Source of the DNA: Bacilli bacterium
Lineage (GTDB): Bacteria > Bacillota_I > Bacilli_A > RF39 > UBA660
Length of the DNA: 56,820 bases
Assembly (NCBI GenBank): GCA_017541885.1
Contig: JAFXYF010000009.1
Coordinates: forward strand, 1 to 56,820
Direction: 5' to 3'
Part shown: one piece after another, positions 27,149-36,340 of the stretch
Layout of the letters: each line of letters starts with the position of its first letter
Numbering within the stretch: the stretch's first letter is position 1
The notes under the pieces: model-generated
What the model saw: only the letters and a program-made list of their open reading frames with translations
The model's database searches: none
Told to the model about the DNA's origin: nothing
Translations under genes and position numbers: made by a program

Positions 27149-27604
27149 CTACTTATGATAAGATTCATTATTGTTTATCTTAAATGAACGATATATTTGT
27201 TCTAGAAGAATGACTCTGAATAATTGATGAGGAAAAGTCATTTTAGAGAAAGATAAGTGCATTTTAGCTTTGTTTTTTATAGAGTCTGCTAATCCATAGC
27301 TTCCTCCAATAATAAATGTTATATTACTATTTTCTATTTGAATAGTTCTTAGTTTTTCTGCAAATTCTAATGAAGTATACTCTTTTCCTTCAATTTCTAA
27401 AGTAATAATATAATCTCTATCATTTATACATTTCTCTATCTTTTCTGCTTCTAATTTGATTGATTTTTCTTGTTCTACTAATCCTTCATCTTTTAACTCT
27501 ATTATTTCTAGATTAGTATATTTACTAATTCTTTTTTTATATTCTTCTATAGCATCTTTTAAATATGCTTCTTTTATTTGTCCTACGGTAATTATTTTTA
27601 TCAT
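27149..27604 (-). CDS. rlmH: 23S rRNA pseudouridine-1915 N3-methyltransferase RlmH
   Basis: SPOUT methyltransferase acting on the assembled 70S ribosome. 151 residues. SAM-knot motif FIIGGSYGLADSI and the C-terminal MTFPHQLFRVILLEQIYRSF with final YHK are intact. Directly downstream of walJ, as in many Bacilli. Confidence 0.96.
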   Translation of the reverse strand: MIKIITVGQIKEAYLKDAIEEYKKRISKYTNLEIIELKDEGLVEQEKSIKLEAEKIEKCINDRDYIITLEIEGKEYTSLEFAEKLRTIQIENSNITFIIGGSYGLADSIKNKAKMHLSFSKMTFPHQLFRVILLEQIYRSFKINNNESYHK

Positions 27605-27605
27605 A

Positions 27606-28361
27606 TTACACCTCTATTATAGGTCCTTCTTTATATTGATCTGCTATTAATATATTGATACTCTCTGGAAGTTCTTGTTCATGAATAGCTTCTAAGGCTT
27701 TTTCTGGTAGATTATTTGTTTCACTTAAGTGAGCTAGAATAATCGTTTTAGTATTAGGGCCAATAATTTTCTTTAAATATTTTGATGTTGTTCTATTGGA
27801 TAAGTGTCCAGAATCACTGATTACTCTTTCTTTTAAGAATCTAGGATATGGTCCATCCATTAACATTACTTCATCATGATTACTTTCTATTAGATAACAA
27901 TTATGATTCTTCATCTTTTCTAGATATTTTCTATTAATATAACCAGTATCTGTTACATATACTAAACTTCTATCATTATGTCTAATAATATATCCTACTG
28001 ATGATGGAGCATCATGAGATGTATGAATTAATTCTATTTCTACATCATTAATATTAAACTTATCTTCTATAAACTTACATTTTGGGTATGGTACAAACTC
28101 TTTTAGACTTTCATACATTCCTTCTGGAATATATACTTCTAGTTTTGTTTTATTTATTAAGGTTGCGAGACCTTTAGTGTGATCTTTATGACAATGTGTT
28201 ATTAGAATTCCTGAAAAATCATTAAAAGAAAGGGAATTTTCTTCTAAAGTCTTTTTTAACGTTAAGAAGGAAATTCCCATATCAATTATTAGATTAGTTT
28301 CATCACATAACACAATTGAACAGTTTCCTTTTGATCCACTTGCAATTGTTTTAAGCTTCAT
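27606..28361 (-). CDS. walJ: WalJ/YycJ metallo-beta-lactamase-fold hydrolase
   Basis: MBL-fold phosphodiesterase or exonuclease-like protein; WalJ affects coordination of cell division and DNA replication in Bacilli. 251 residues. Metal site THCHKDHTKG (H56, H58, D60, H61), a further His in LIHTSHDAPS, and Asp in YVTDTGYI. The walRKHI two-component genes that usually precede it are absent from the window; a LysM/M23 endopeptidase gene sits there instead. Confidence 0.88.
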   Translation of the reverse strand: MKLKTIASGSKGNCSIVLCDETNLIIDMGISFLTLKKTLEENSLSFNDFSGILITHCHKDHTKGLATLINKTKLEVYIPEGMYESLKEFVPYPKCKFIEDKFNINDVEIELIHTSHDAPSSVGYIIRHNDRSLVYVTDTGYINRKYLEKMKNHNCYLIESNHDEVMLMDGPYPRFLKERVISDSGHLSNRTTSKYLKKIIGPNTKTIILAHLSETNNLPEKALEAIHEQELPESINILIADQYKEGPIIEV

Positions 28362-28362
28362 T

Positions 28363-29868
28363 TTAATAGAATTGCATTGCGTTTAATGCAGTTCCTCCTC
28401 TATAAGGGAATCCATACCATATTGCGAAATGTAAGTGTACTCCTGTTGCGGCACCTGTCATACCCATACCACCAATTGGTTGACCTTTTTCTACATAGTC
28501 TCCAACTTTTACTGAACGGCATCCTGGACAAAGGTGTGCATATAATGAGTAATAATTATTATGGTGGTCGATTACGATATATTCTCCATTATCTCCATAT
28601 CCTCCAGCGTATCCACCATATTTCTTTTCAGATACAACTACAGTTCCTGCTTGAGCAGCGAAGATATTTGATCCATATCCACAACCTGCAATATCTGTAC
28701 CATCATGTAATGATCCCCAACGCCAACCAAATGGACTTGAGATAGAGGCACAAGTTGCTGGCCATCCCCAAGTACCTGCATATGGAAGTGGTGAACCATA
28801 ACCATAATAAAGTGATTTTTTACCACCTTTAACAACTATTTCATTAATAGGCTCTTTTAATACTTCTGTATTAATAGGAGTTCTACTTTCAATTACACCG
28901 TTTACTTTAAGTATCTCTTGTGTAACTTTTTGTTCTCCCTTAACTCCTTTTTGAGTTACTTGACTCCAACCAACATATTTTTCATTATCATATCTTGTTT
29001 CTGTAGTATAGTTTTTATCTTCACGGAATACTACTCTATCTACTTCAATTAAACTAAATTGAGGTTTTAAGATACCTAATGTTACTTCTTGTCCTGGAGT
29101 AAGTAAGCTATTTTCATCTTGTAAATCAGGATTAGCAATTAAAAATTCTTGTGTAGATATCTTATTTTTGAATGCTACATCAGGAATTGTATCTCCTGCT
29201 TTAATGATATATGTTTTTTGTTTCTCTGTTGTTCCAAAAAGAAGATACTGACTTAATTCTTCTTCTGTTTGATAAATCTTTTTATCTACAGGAATTAAAT
29301 CTTTCTTAATTGTAATTTTATTCTTTATATAGATGTTTTCAATTATTTGACCTACATCTTCAATTTCTTTTTGTGTATCATTTGCATAATTATTGAAATC
29401 ATCTTCTGTAATAAATGATTTAACTGTCTTTTCAATAGAATTTGTAAATGTTGCTTTCTTTGTTACATATATCTTTTGAGTAGTACCTTTTACTACTTTT
29501 CCATTTTCATTAGTAGTATCTAGTCCTTTAATCTTTACTACATATCCACTAATAGTAAATGGAGATATATCTTTTATTTCTTCATATATTTCTTCTACTG
29601 ATTTAACTCTGTTATCAAAAGTAGTTTCTTTCTTTATGTCTAGATCTGCTGGTGCATATACTTTTTTAACTTTATATTTATTTTTAATTTCTCTTTGTTC
29701 TTGGTCGATATAATCTTCTAATTCATCTTTTGACTCTATTAAACCTAAAGACTCTCCCTTTAGATATACTCTATATAAGTCTTTTGGCTTTGTAGATACT
29801 GATGTGAATCCTGTTGTGAATAGAATAATTACTATTAATAATAAACCAAATATTTTCTTATTATTCAC
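28363..29868 (-). CDS. Secreted M23 endopeptidase with LysM and G5 domains
   Basis: 501 residues. The start is a GTG at 29868 preceded by GGAGGGG at 7 nt; it overlaps dnaB by 8 nt. N-terminal signal anchor about 4-22, a long alpha/beta region, LysM about 218-266 (TYIIKAGDTIPDVAFKNKIS ... LTPGQEVTL), G5 domain about 270-350, and a C-terminal M23 peptidase about 375-501. The M23 zinc ligands are present (LHDGTDIAG and HLHFAIW). It should cleave peptidoglycan cross-bridges outside the membrane. Two extra Cys pairs (ATCASI, AHLCPGC) may form a disulphide. Confidence 0.92.
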   Translation of the reverse strand: MNNKKIFGLLLIVIILFTTGFTSVSTKPKDLYRVYLKGESLGLIESKDELEDYIDQEQREIKNKYKVKKVYAPADLDIKKETTFDNRVKSVEEIYEEIKDISPFTISGYVVKIKGLDTTNENGKVVKGTTQKIYVTKKATFTNSIEKTVKSFITEDDFNNYANDTQKEIEDVGQIIENIYIKNKITIKKDLIPVDKKIYQTEEELSQYLLFGTTEKQKTYIIKAGDTIPDVAFKNKISTQEFLIANPDLQDENSLLTPGQEVTLGILKPQFSLIEVDRVVFREDKNYTTETRYDNEKYVGWSQVTQKGVKGEQKVTQEILKVNGVIESRTPINTEVLKEPINEIVVKGGKKSLYYGYGSPLPYAGTWGWPATCASISSPFGWRWGSLHDGTDIAGCGYGSNIFAAQAGTVVVSEKKYGGYAGGYGDNGEYIVIDHHNNYYSLYAHLCPGCRSVKVGDYVEKGQPIGGMGMTGAATGVHLHFAIWYGFPYRGGTALNAMQFY

Positions 29869-31222
29869 TAGGTTTCCCCTCCCCATTCTTTTCTTTTCTG
29901 ATATTTAAGAATGTTGATGTATTCTTTTTAAATAATAATTCAATAGTAGCAGTAGGACCATTACGATGCTTTCCAATAATAAGTTCACTAATACTATTAT
30001 TATCTTCTGTTCTTGCCTCTTTATTGTAATAGTCATCTCTATATAAGAATGAAACTATATCAGCATCTTGTTCAATAGAACCAGATTCACGTAAGTCACT
30101 CATTAATGGTCTCTTATCATCACGAGATTCTACACTTCTTGATAATTGTGATAAGGCAATTACTGGTACTCCTAATTCCATTGCTAAGGTCTTTAAACTT
30201 CTTGAAATATCTGACACTTCTTGTTGACGATTAGCTCCATAATTCTTTCCACCTGAAAGTAATTGTAAGTAGTCGATTACTATTAATGCTAATCCTTTTT
30301 CAGAACTTGCTAGACGTCTACATTTTGCTCTTAATTCTCCTATTGTAATACCTGGAGTATCATCCATTACTAAGTTTGTATTAGCTAGTTGTGATGCAGC
30401 TTCATTTATTCTTTTCCAATCTTGGTTTAATAGATTTCCTGTTCTTAATTTAAATCCATCAATTTGTCCTAGACTTGATAGAATACGCATTGCTAATTGC
30501 TCAGCACTCATCTCTAAGTTAAATAGTGCTACTGATTTATCTTGTGTCATTGCAACATGTGTTGCAAGATTTAGGGCAAAAGCAGTTTTTCCCATAGCAG
30601 GACGTGCTGCAATAATAATTAACTCATTTGGATGTAATCCAGTAGTTAATCTATCAAAATCATACCAACCAGTTTCTAATCCTGTGATTTCTCCTTTATG
30701 TTCAGACAATCTTTCAAGATCAGATTTTGTTTTAGCAACTATATCTTTAATAGTTCTAAATTCTGATGATGTTCTTCTTTTAACAATATTTAAAATCTTT
30801 TTCTCTGAATTATCTAATATCTCATTAATTGACTCATCTGGATTATATCCTTCTTGAGCAATTTCTTCAGCTGTTTGAATAAGTCCTCTTAAGACACTTG
30901 AATCTTCAACACTCTTAATATAGAAATCTATATTACTTGCTGTTGGAACATAGTCTAAGACTTCTGTTAGATATTCAACTCCCCCAACTTCTGTTAGTTC
31001 ATTTTTGTTTTTTAGATAACTTGTTACTGTTGTAATATCAATTGGAGTAGATTCTTCTTGTAAAGCTATCATTGCTGCAAATATCTTGGCATTTTTATCA
31101 CTATAAAATGATTCTGGTGTTAGGGTTTCAGCTGCCTTTTGTAGAGCATATTTTGATAAAAAGCAAGATCCTAATACAGATTCTTCAGCTTCTAAATTGT
31201 TAGGTAATGCTCTTATTGGCAT
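29861..31222 (-). CDS. dnaB: Replicative DNA helicase
   Basis: Hexameric fork helicase (called DnaC in B. subtilis). 453 residues: N-terminal primase-interacting domain about 1-105, linker, RecA-type motor with Walker A AARPAMGKTAFALNLA, Walker B LIVIDYLQLL and the H/R-motifs DLRESGSIEQDADIV. GAGGTGAT precedes the ATG. Operon with rplI and the GdpP-like gene, the conserved Firmicute order. Confidence 0.97.
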   Translation of the reverse strand: MPIRALPNNLEAEESVLGSCFLSKYALQKAAETLTPESFYSDKNAKIFAAMIALQEESTPIDITTVTSYLKNKNELTEVGGVEYLTEVLDYVPTASNIDFYIKSVEDSSVLRGLIQTAEEIAQEGYNPDESINEILDNSEKKILNIVKRRTSSEFRTIKDIVAKTKSDLERLSEHKGEITGLETGWYDFDRLTTGLHPNELIIIAARPAMGKTAFALNLATHVAMTQDKSVALFNLEMSAEQLAMRILSSLGQIDGFKLRTGNLLNQDWKRINEAASQLANTNLVMDDTPGITIGELRAKCRRLASSEKGLALIVIDYLQLLSGGKNYGANRQQEVSDISRSLKTLAMELGVPVIALSQLSRSVESRDDKRPLMSDLRESGSIEQDADIVSFLYRDDYYNKEARTEDNNSISELIIGKHRNGPTATIELLFKKNTSTFLNIRKEKNGEGKPSE

Positions 31223-31232
31223 ATTATCACCT

Positions 31233-31673
31233 CTATTTTATAACGTGTACTTTTACTTCTGCACTTATCTCTGGATAAAGATTAATTGTTACATTATGGA
31301 ATCCTAATGATTGAATTGAATTCTTATAATCAATTTTATTCTTTTCAATATCAAATCCTTGTTTTTGTAACTCATCTTTTATTTGTTTAACACTTATACT
31401 TCCAAAGACTTTGTCGCCTTCTCCTGTTTTAACTTTAAATTCTAATGTTACTTTGGCAAGTTTTTCTTTTAATTTTAAAGCCTTTTGTTTGTTTTCTTCA
31501 TCTTCTTTTTCTTTTCTTGCCATTTCATGATTTAGTTTGGATAAGTTTTCTTTTGTTTTCTTTACGGCATAACCATTTTTAATTAAATAGTTTTCTGCAT
31601 AACCATCTTTAACTGTTTTGATTTGCCCCTTTTTACCTTGATTCTTTAAATCTTTGATAAAAATTACTTCCAT
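31233..31673 (-). CDS. rplI: 50S ribosomal protein L9
   Basis: 146 residues. N-terminal rRNA-binding domain (MEVIFIKDLKNQGKKGQIKT then VKDGYAENYLIKNGYA), long connecting helix, C-terminal domain about 78-146. Between dnaB and the GdpP-like gene, as is usual in Firmicutes. Confidence 0.97.
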   Translation of the reverse strand: MEVIFIKDLKNQGKKGQIKTVKDGYAENYLIKNGYAVKKTKENLSKLNHEMARKEKEDEENKQKALKLKEKLAKVTLEFKVKTGEGDKVFGSISVKQIKDELQKQGFDIEKNKIDYKNSIQSLGFHNVTINLYPEISAEVKVHVIK

Positions 31674-31674
31674 A

Positions 31675-32661
31675 TTACTCTCCTTCTTCTTTTATTAATT
31701 TTTTAACATCTTGTTCTACTTTGCTAATTGTTGTATTTTCAAATGTTGCAGCTCCACTGGTTGCATCTCCGCCTCCACCTAATTTTTCAAGTATTCCACT
31801 GATATCATAGGTTCCTAAACTTCTTGCACTAATACCAATTGTATCTTTACCTATTTTACCAATTACAAATGATGCTTCAATATTATTGAAGAATAATAAT
31901 GTATCTGCTACTCTTGCAAGATCTTCTCTTCTATAAATTGTATATGGAGTTGCTTTAGTAAAGGCAACATTTCCTTCTAATGTTTCAATTGATGCAAGTA
32001 ACTTTTGACGTTCAGTATATTCTTCTACATTTTGTTTTAATAAATATTGTACTTTCTTAGCACTTGCTCCTAAGCTTGCTAAGAAATATGATGCATAATA
32101 TGTTTCTGCATTTGTATTTAATGTGTAGTTATTAGTATCTAGAACAATTCCTGATAATAGTATTGTTGCATAGTATGACTCAATTTCTACATCATAATAT
32201 TCTATTAGGTTTGCTATCATTTCACAAGTACTAGATGTCTTTTTATCTATAATTAATGTTGCATCATTAATAGTTGTTTTTCCAGTATCATGATGATCAA
32301 TTATAAGTTTATTCTTAATCTTCTTTAATACATCTGGACTTTGAACTAATTCTTTCTTATTAGTATCTAAAATTATTAATAAGTTCTTAGATGCTCTAGG
32401 ATATAGATAATTATCAATGTCTTCACTACGAATAATATCAATACATCCTTCAAGTTCTCTTAATACTTTTTCTACTCCCATTTCATGATTCTTATCATCT
32501 ATAATGATATAACATTTCTTCTTTTTTCTCTTTAGAATCATATTCATACCTATTTGACTACCTAAAGCATCTAGGTCTAGATTCTTATGAGCCATTAAAA
32601 AGACTGTTTTAGCATTCCAAATTGCTTTATTGAGTTTTCTACGTTCTTTAATTATACCCAT
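31675..32661 (-). CDS. GdpP-like DHH/DHHA1 phosphodiesterase lacking the sensor half
   Basis: 328 residues consisting only of the DHH and DHHA1 domains that hydrolyse cyclic di-AMP in GdpP/YybT. The usual two membrane helices, PAS and degenerate GGDEF domains (about 300 residues) are missing. Metal motifs: HKNLDLDALGS (H25, D29, D31), D99, DHH at 122-124, D175 in GIVLDTNNY. In the DHHA1 motif GGGGDATSGAA the expected His is Asp (D299). The start has a fine ribosome binding site (GGAGG) and its own promoter, and no GdpP N-terminal coding is found up to rpsR, so it is a genuine short form and not a broken gene. Operon with rplI and dnaB, the normal GdpP locus. Confidence 0.85.
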   Translation of the reverse strand: MGIIKERRKLNKAIWNAKTVFLMAHKNLDLDALGSQIGMNMILKRKKKKCYIIIDDKNHEMGVEKVLRELEGCIDIIRSEDIDNYLYPRASKNLLIILDTNKKELVQSPDVLKKIKNKLIIDHHDTGKTTINDATLIIDKKTSSTCEMIANLIEYYDVEIESYYATILLSGIVLDTNNYTLNTNAETYYASYFLASLGASAKKVQYLLKQNVEEYTERQKLLASIETLEGNVAFTKATPYTIYRREDLARVADTLLFFNNIEASFVIGKIGKDTIGISARSLGTYDISGILEKLGGGGDATSGAATFENTTISKVEQDVKKLIKEEGE

Positions 32662-32687
32662 ATTTCCTCCTATAAAGTCCCATTTTC

Positions 32688-32716
32688 ATTATATAATAAA
32701 ATCATTGATTTGTCTA
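32688..32716 (-). promoter_or_regulatory. Sigma-A promoter of the gdpP-like/rplI/dnaB operon
   Basis: On the minus strand TAGACA (32716-32711) and TATAAT (32693-32688) lie 17 nt apart. The hexamers and spacer closely resemble the rpmH promoter. Confidence 0.7.
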
Positions 32717-32740
32717 ATAAAAGGGCCATATTTAGAGTAC

Positions 32741-32768
32741 AAAAAAAATGTAGAAAATCTACATTTTT
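32741..32768 (-). terminator. rpsR terminator, minus strand
   Basis: AAAAATGTAGA / TCTACATTTTT stem with a 3-nt loop at the end of rpsR, ending the rpsF-ssb-rpsR transcript. Confidence 0.88.
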
Positions 32769-32982
32769 ATTTTGTATATGGTATTAAGGCAATTGAACGT
32801 GCTCTCTTAACTTGTTTAGAGATAAATCTTTGATGTTCAGCACAGTTACCTGTAACACGTCTTGGTAAAATTTTACCTTTTTCATTAATATATTTCTTTA
32901 ATTGTTCTGGATCTTTCCAATCTACAGTTTTTCCAGTACACATAATACATACTTTTTTCTTTCTACGATTGAATTCTGCCAT
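32767..32982 (-). CDS. rpsR: 30S ribosomal protein S18
   Basis: 71 residues. [20 protein letters not shown] followed by [20 protein letters not shown] is the S18 core. Two Cys near the N-terminus (VCIMCTGK) make this the C+ type. Third gene of the conserved rpsF-ssb-rpsR operon. Confidence 0.97.
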   Translation of the reverse strand: MAEFNRRKKKVCIMCTGKTVDWKDPEQLKKYINEKGKILPRRVTGNCAEHQRFISKQVKRARSIALIPYTK

Positions 32983-33009
32983 AAATAATCCTCCTTTTTA
33001 ATATTTGAA

Positions 33010-33492
33010 TTAGAATGGTAATTCATCATCACTAATTTCGATACTAGATCCGAAATCAGCAAATGGATTACTATCAATATCTGTTCCCTTTGGTTCTGGC
33101 ATATCACCAAAATCATAAGGTGTTGGTTCTGCTTTACTTGCAGAACTATTCATATTATTAGAATTAGTTGAGGAATTCTTTGATCCTAGAAATTCAACAT
33201 TATCTGCAACAACTTCTGTTACATATCTTTTTTGACCGTTTTGATCATCATAGCTTCTTGTTTGGATTCTTCCATCAATTGCTACTTGAGATCCTTGAGT
33301 TAAAAAGTTCTTAACATTTTCAGCTTGTTTTCTCCATACAACGATATTAATAAAATCTGCTTCTCTTTCACCATTTTGGTTTGAGAAGTTTCTATTAACT
33401 GCTAGTGAGAATGTTGCAACAGCAGTATTACTGCCTGTATATCTTAGTTCTGGATCACGAGTTAATCTTCCTATTAAAAATACTTTATTCAT
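33010..33492 (-). CDS. ssb: Single-stranded DNA-binding protein
   Basis: 160 residues. OB fold about 1-105 (MNKVFLIGRLTRDPELRYTG, WRKQAENVKNFLTQGSQVAI), a Ser/Asn-rich linker, and the acidic tip SDDELPF that recruits repair and replication partners. Between rpsF and rpsR. Confidence 0.97.
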   Translation of the reverse strand: MNKVFLIGRLTRDPELRYTGSNTAVATFSLAVNRNFSNQNGEREADFINIVVWRKQAENVKNFLTQGSQVAIDGRIQTRSYDDQNGQKRYVTEVVADNVEFLGSKNSSTNSNNMNSSASKAEPTPYDFGDMPEPKGTDIDSNPFADFGSSIEISDDELPF

Positions 33493-33511
33493 AACTTATA
33501 CCTCTTTTTTA

Positions 33512-33799
33512 TTAGTCTTCTACTTTTACAACAATATGACGTAATAAACTTTCATTAATTCTAGCAACACGTTTGAATTCTTCTTCAGCTGCAGCAGATG
33601 CTTCTACTACAAATAAATAATAATATCCTGTGTTGAATTTTCTTACTTCATAAGCTAATTCTCTTTGACCCATTGGTTTTTCTTCTAAGATTTTTGCTTT
33701 TGCGTCAGTTAAAACCTTTTTCATGTCTTCAGCAGTTTTTCTTATTTCTGCTTCCTCCATATCTGGTCTAACAACGAACATAATTTCATATTTATTCAT
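33512..33799 (-). CDS. rpsF: 30S ribosomal protein S6
   Basis: 95 residues from MNKYEIMFVVRPDMEEAEI, the standard S6 start, preceded by AGGAGG; an in-frame ATG 31 codons upstream is unsupported. C-terminal IVVKVED matches the family. First gene of rpsF-ssb-rpsR. Confidence 0.97.
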   Translation of the reverse strand: MNKYEIMFVVRPDMEEAEIRKTAEDMKKVLTDAKAKILEEKPMGQRELAYEVRKFNTGYYYLFVVEASAAAEEEFKRVARINESLLRHIVVKVED

Positions 33800-33827
33800 T
33801 ATTTTCCACCTCCTTTTGGACATAAGA

Positions 33828-33862
33828 CTGTATAAATACAGTAAGGAGTATTTAAAATACTC
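33828..33862 (-). promoter_or_regulatory. Two-hairpin leader of rpsF
   Basis: CTGTAT-TT-ATACAG (33828-33841) and GAGTATTT-T-AAATACTC (33846-33862) lie back to back between the predicted start site and rpsF. Firmicute rpsF leaders often bind the S6:S18 complex, but I do not see the CCG-containing loop of that motif here. Confidence 0.4.
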
Positions 33863-33868
33863 GTGAGT

Positions 33869-33897
33869 ATTATAACAAATTATAATATTCAATGCAA
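33869..33897 (-). promoter_or_regulatory. Sigma-A promoter of rpsF operon
   Basis: On the minus strand TTGCAT (33897-33892) and TATAAT (33874-33869) are 17 nt apart, with TG-extended sequence TGTTATAAT. Confidence 0.65.
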
Positions 33898-33908
33898 GTA
33901 TCTAAATA

Positions 33909-34682
33909 CTAATCTTTATAATAAAATCCTACGATATTTTGACCTTTTTTAGATGTATTTCCTAATTTTTCCATTCTATGAGATGCATAATCAGGATTTG
34001 TTGCGGTATCTATAGGACTTATTATTATTTCTGCTAATGGATAATCCTTTAATTGATTTAAGATTGCTCTTTCTAAATCAATATAGTATTTATTATCCTT
34101 AAATGTAATAGCATCTTGCCATATTTCGTTATTTGTTGCTTGTTGTGGATAGGTATCATATATATAACTATCTTTACTTATATGACTACCAATATATAGA
34201 TAGATATCTTCTGGATTACTATTACAATTATCTATTAATGATTTGATAATTGCTTTTGGTAGACCTCTATTTATATGATATATTCCACAATGGGCTAAGG
34301 CTGTTACTCCTTGTCTTCTATCTTCAGCAATTAATACTGGGCAATCTGCCATATTATGACATACTGCTACTTTTGGATATTTATCTGAAATGATTAAAAT
34401 ATCTGTTTCTATTTTTTCAGTAAAATAATCCTCTTTCTGCATATATTTTTCATCTAGAATAACTGCTTTATCATCTGGATAATTGTCGTTATCTTCCATT
34501 TTTTGAATTGGATGGAACATTTTTAGTCCTGAAAAACCACATTTTTCCCCTAGACCAATACGACATTTTTTATATGCTTCATAGATGTCTTCTTCACTAA
34601 AATCTTCAGGATAAAACCTTTTAGATCTAGTAAATAATCCATCTTTCATGTTTCCTTCAAATATTACTATCTTACTTTCCAT
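33909..34682 (-). CDS. Laccase-domain protein (YfiH/PgeF family)
   Basis: 257 residues from the ATG one base after the ychF stop; no clear ribosome binding site, so translation is probably coupled to ychF. Family motifs: CHNMADCPVLIAEDRRQGVT (metal-site Cys), ALAHCGIYHINRG (His; the usual AGW is CGI), YIGSHISKDSYIY, and PDYASHRMEKLGNTSKKGQN. Members act as purine nucleoside phosphorylase/deaminase-type enzymes or peptidoglycan-editing factors, so the exact role is open. Sequence is divergent around the AHAGW region. Confidence 0.8.
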   Translation of the reverse strand: MESKIVIFEGNMKDGLFTRSKRFYPEDFSEEDIYEAYKKCRIGLGEKCGFSGLKMFHPIQKMEDNDNYPDDKAVILDEKYMQKEDYFTEKIETDILIISDKYPKVAVCHNMADCPVLIAEDRRQGVTALAHCGIYHINRGLPKAIIKSLIDNCNSNPEDIYLYIGSHISKDSYIYDTYPQQATNNEIWQDAITFKDNKYYIDLERAILNQLKDYPLAEIIISPIDTATNPDYASHRMEKLGNTSKKGQNIVGFYYKD

Positions 34683-34683
34683 A

Positions 34684-35784
34684 CTACACATTAAATCTAA
34701 AGTGACAGATATCTCCATCTTGCATTAGATAATCTTTTCCTTCTAATCTTGCTTTTCCAGCTTCTTTTACTTTTAATTCAGATCCACACTCTATTAAATC
34801 ATCATAAGATATTACTTCAGCTCTTATAAATCCTTTTTCAAAGTCTGTGTGAATAATACCAGCACATTCTTTAGCATTCATGCCTTTTCTAAAAGTCCAG
34901 GCTCTTACTTCATCTTTTCCTACTGTGAAGTATGTTGCTAAACCTAAAATATCGTATGTTGCAGTAATAAGTTTATTTAAACCTGATTCTTCTAAACCTA
35001 AAGCTTCTAACATTTCTTTTTTGTCTGCTTCATCTAATTCAGATAAGTCTTCTTCTACTTTTGCACATAAACTTACTACTCTTGCATTTTCTTTTGCTGC
35101 ATATTCTTTTACTAATTTTACATATTCATTATCTGGATTACCTAATTCACTTTCTTTAATATTTGCTAAGTAAATAATTGGCTTTGCAGTTAAGAAACTA
35201 TATGTTTTAATAATTTTCTTTTGATCATCTGTTAAATCTAATTGTCTTATTGGTTTATTTGATTCTAGAGCTTCTTTACATTTTTCTAGAGTTTCTACTT
35301 CTAATAGATCATTTTTATCTTTGGTAGTCTTTGCTTTTTTAGCTACTTTTTCTAGTCTATTTTGAATTATTTCTAAGTCTGAAATAGATAATTCTAGATT
35401 AATAGTTTCAATATCTCTTATTGGATCAATATTACCTTCTACGTGAATGATTTTACCATCATCAAAGCATCTTACTACTTCAACAATTGCATCTGTTTCT
35501 CTAATATGAGATAAGAATTTATTACCTAAGCCTTCTCCTTGAGATGCTCCTTTTACTAATCCTGCTATATCAGTAAATTCATAAGCTGTAGGAATAAAAC
35601 GATTTGGTTCATACATTTCTCTTAATCTATCCATTCTAGGGTCTGGTACTGTTACTACTCCTACATTTGGTTCTATTGTTGCGAAAGGATAGTTTTCGGC
35701 TAATATTTTTTGATTTGTAATTGCATTAAATAATGTAGACTTTCCAACATTTGGTAGTCCTACTATACCTGCTGTTAAACTCAT
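34684..35784 (-). CDS. ychF: Redox-regulated ATPase YchF
   Basis: Obg-family P-loop ATPase bound to ribosomes. 366 residues: G1 GLPNVGKSTLFNAIT, G3 FTDIAGLVKGASQGEG, and the C-terminal TGS domain (about 283-366, MQDGDICHFRFNV at the end). In B. subtilis yyaF lies next to rpsF-ssb-rpsR and DUF951, as here. Confidence 0.96.
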   Translation of the reverse strand: MSLTAGIVGLPNVGKSTLFNAITNQKILAENYPFATIEPNVGVVTVPDPRMDRLREMYEPNRFIPTAYEFTDIAGLVKGASQGEGLGNKFLSHIRETDAIVEVVRCFDDGKIIHVEGNIDPIRDIETINLELSISDLEIIQNRLEKVAKKAKTTKDKNDLLEVETLEKCKEALESNKPIRQLDLTDDQKKIIKTYSFLTAKPIIYLANIKESELGNPDNEYVKLVKEYAAKENARVVSLCAKVEEDLSELDEADKKEMLEALGLEESGLNKLITATYDILGLATYFTVGKDEVRAWTFRKGMNAKECAGIIHTDFEKGFIRAEVISYDDLIECGSELKVKEAGKARLEGKDYLMQDGDICHFRFNV

Positions 35785-35887
35785 AGTATCACTTCTTTCT
35801 TCGTATGTATTATAACAAATAATGTCTTTTATTTAAAGATATTTGTGCTAAAATAATAGTATATATAATACTGAAATGAGGATAATT

Positions 35888-36337
35888 ATGGATAATAATC
35901 GTTTTGATATACAAATAGTTACTAAATCTGTTAAAAAATATAATATTTATATTCTACTTGTCTTTACTATTCTTATTTTTTTAAACTTCTTGATTATTTC
36001 TACTACATACAATTATTTAGTTGTTATATGGTCTATTATTGCATGTATAGCTCTTGTCTATGATTATAAGCATAGTAAGTCTATTGTATTATTATCAACG
36101 GAACTATTATTTAATGATAATGGTTTTTCTATTAAGATAAATGATAATAATTTTAATTTACAGTTAAAGAAAGATGATATTACAAATATTGTATTTAATA
36201 AAAAGAATAATCATATTTTGGTTTACCAAAAAGATAAAGTATTGTGTGATTTTTATGTAAAACATAAATCTCTTGATGAGCTATATGATATTTTTAATAG
36301 TTTTGGTTATAAATGTGAATTATCATCTTATATATAA
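35888..36337 (+). CDS. Small two-TM protein, unknown
   Basis: 149 residues from the ATG at 35888, which has GAGG 7 nt upstream (an in-frame ATG 12 bases earlier overlaps that site). Two membrane segments about 20-40 and 44-62, then a cytoplasmic beta-rich domain (KKDDITNIVFNKKNNHILVY). The layout is like that of PH-like/YcxB proteins, but the match is loose. It is a lone plus-strand gene divergent from ychF and convergent with the AbgT gene. Confidence 0.6.
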   Translation: MDNNRFDIQIVTKSVKKYNIYILLVFTILIFLNFLIISTTYNYLVVIWSIIACIALVYDYKHSKSIVLLSTELLFNDNGFSIKINDNNFNLQLKKDDITNIVFNKKNNHILVYQKDKVLCDFYVKHKSLDELYDIFNSFGYKCELSSYI

Positions 36338-36340
36338 AAT

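Noticed and set aside
28377..28745. Open frame antisense to the M23 endopeptidase gene
   Set aside because: It mirrors the coding frame of a clear peptidase domain and has no family signature or start signal.
31675..32766. GdpP-like gene as a frameshifted or truncated pseudogene
   Set aside because: A proper promoter, ribosome binding site and intact catalytic frame are present, and no coding for the missing domains lies between it and rpsR.
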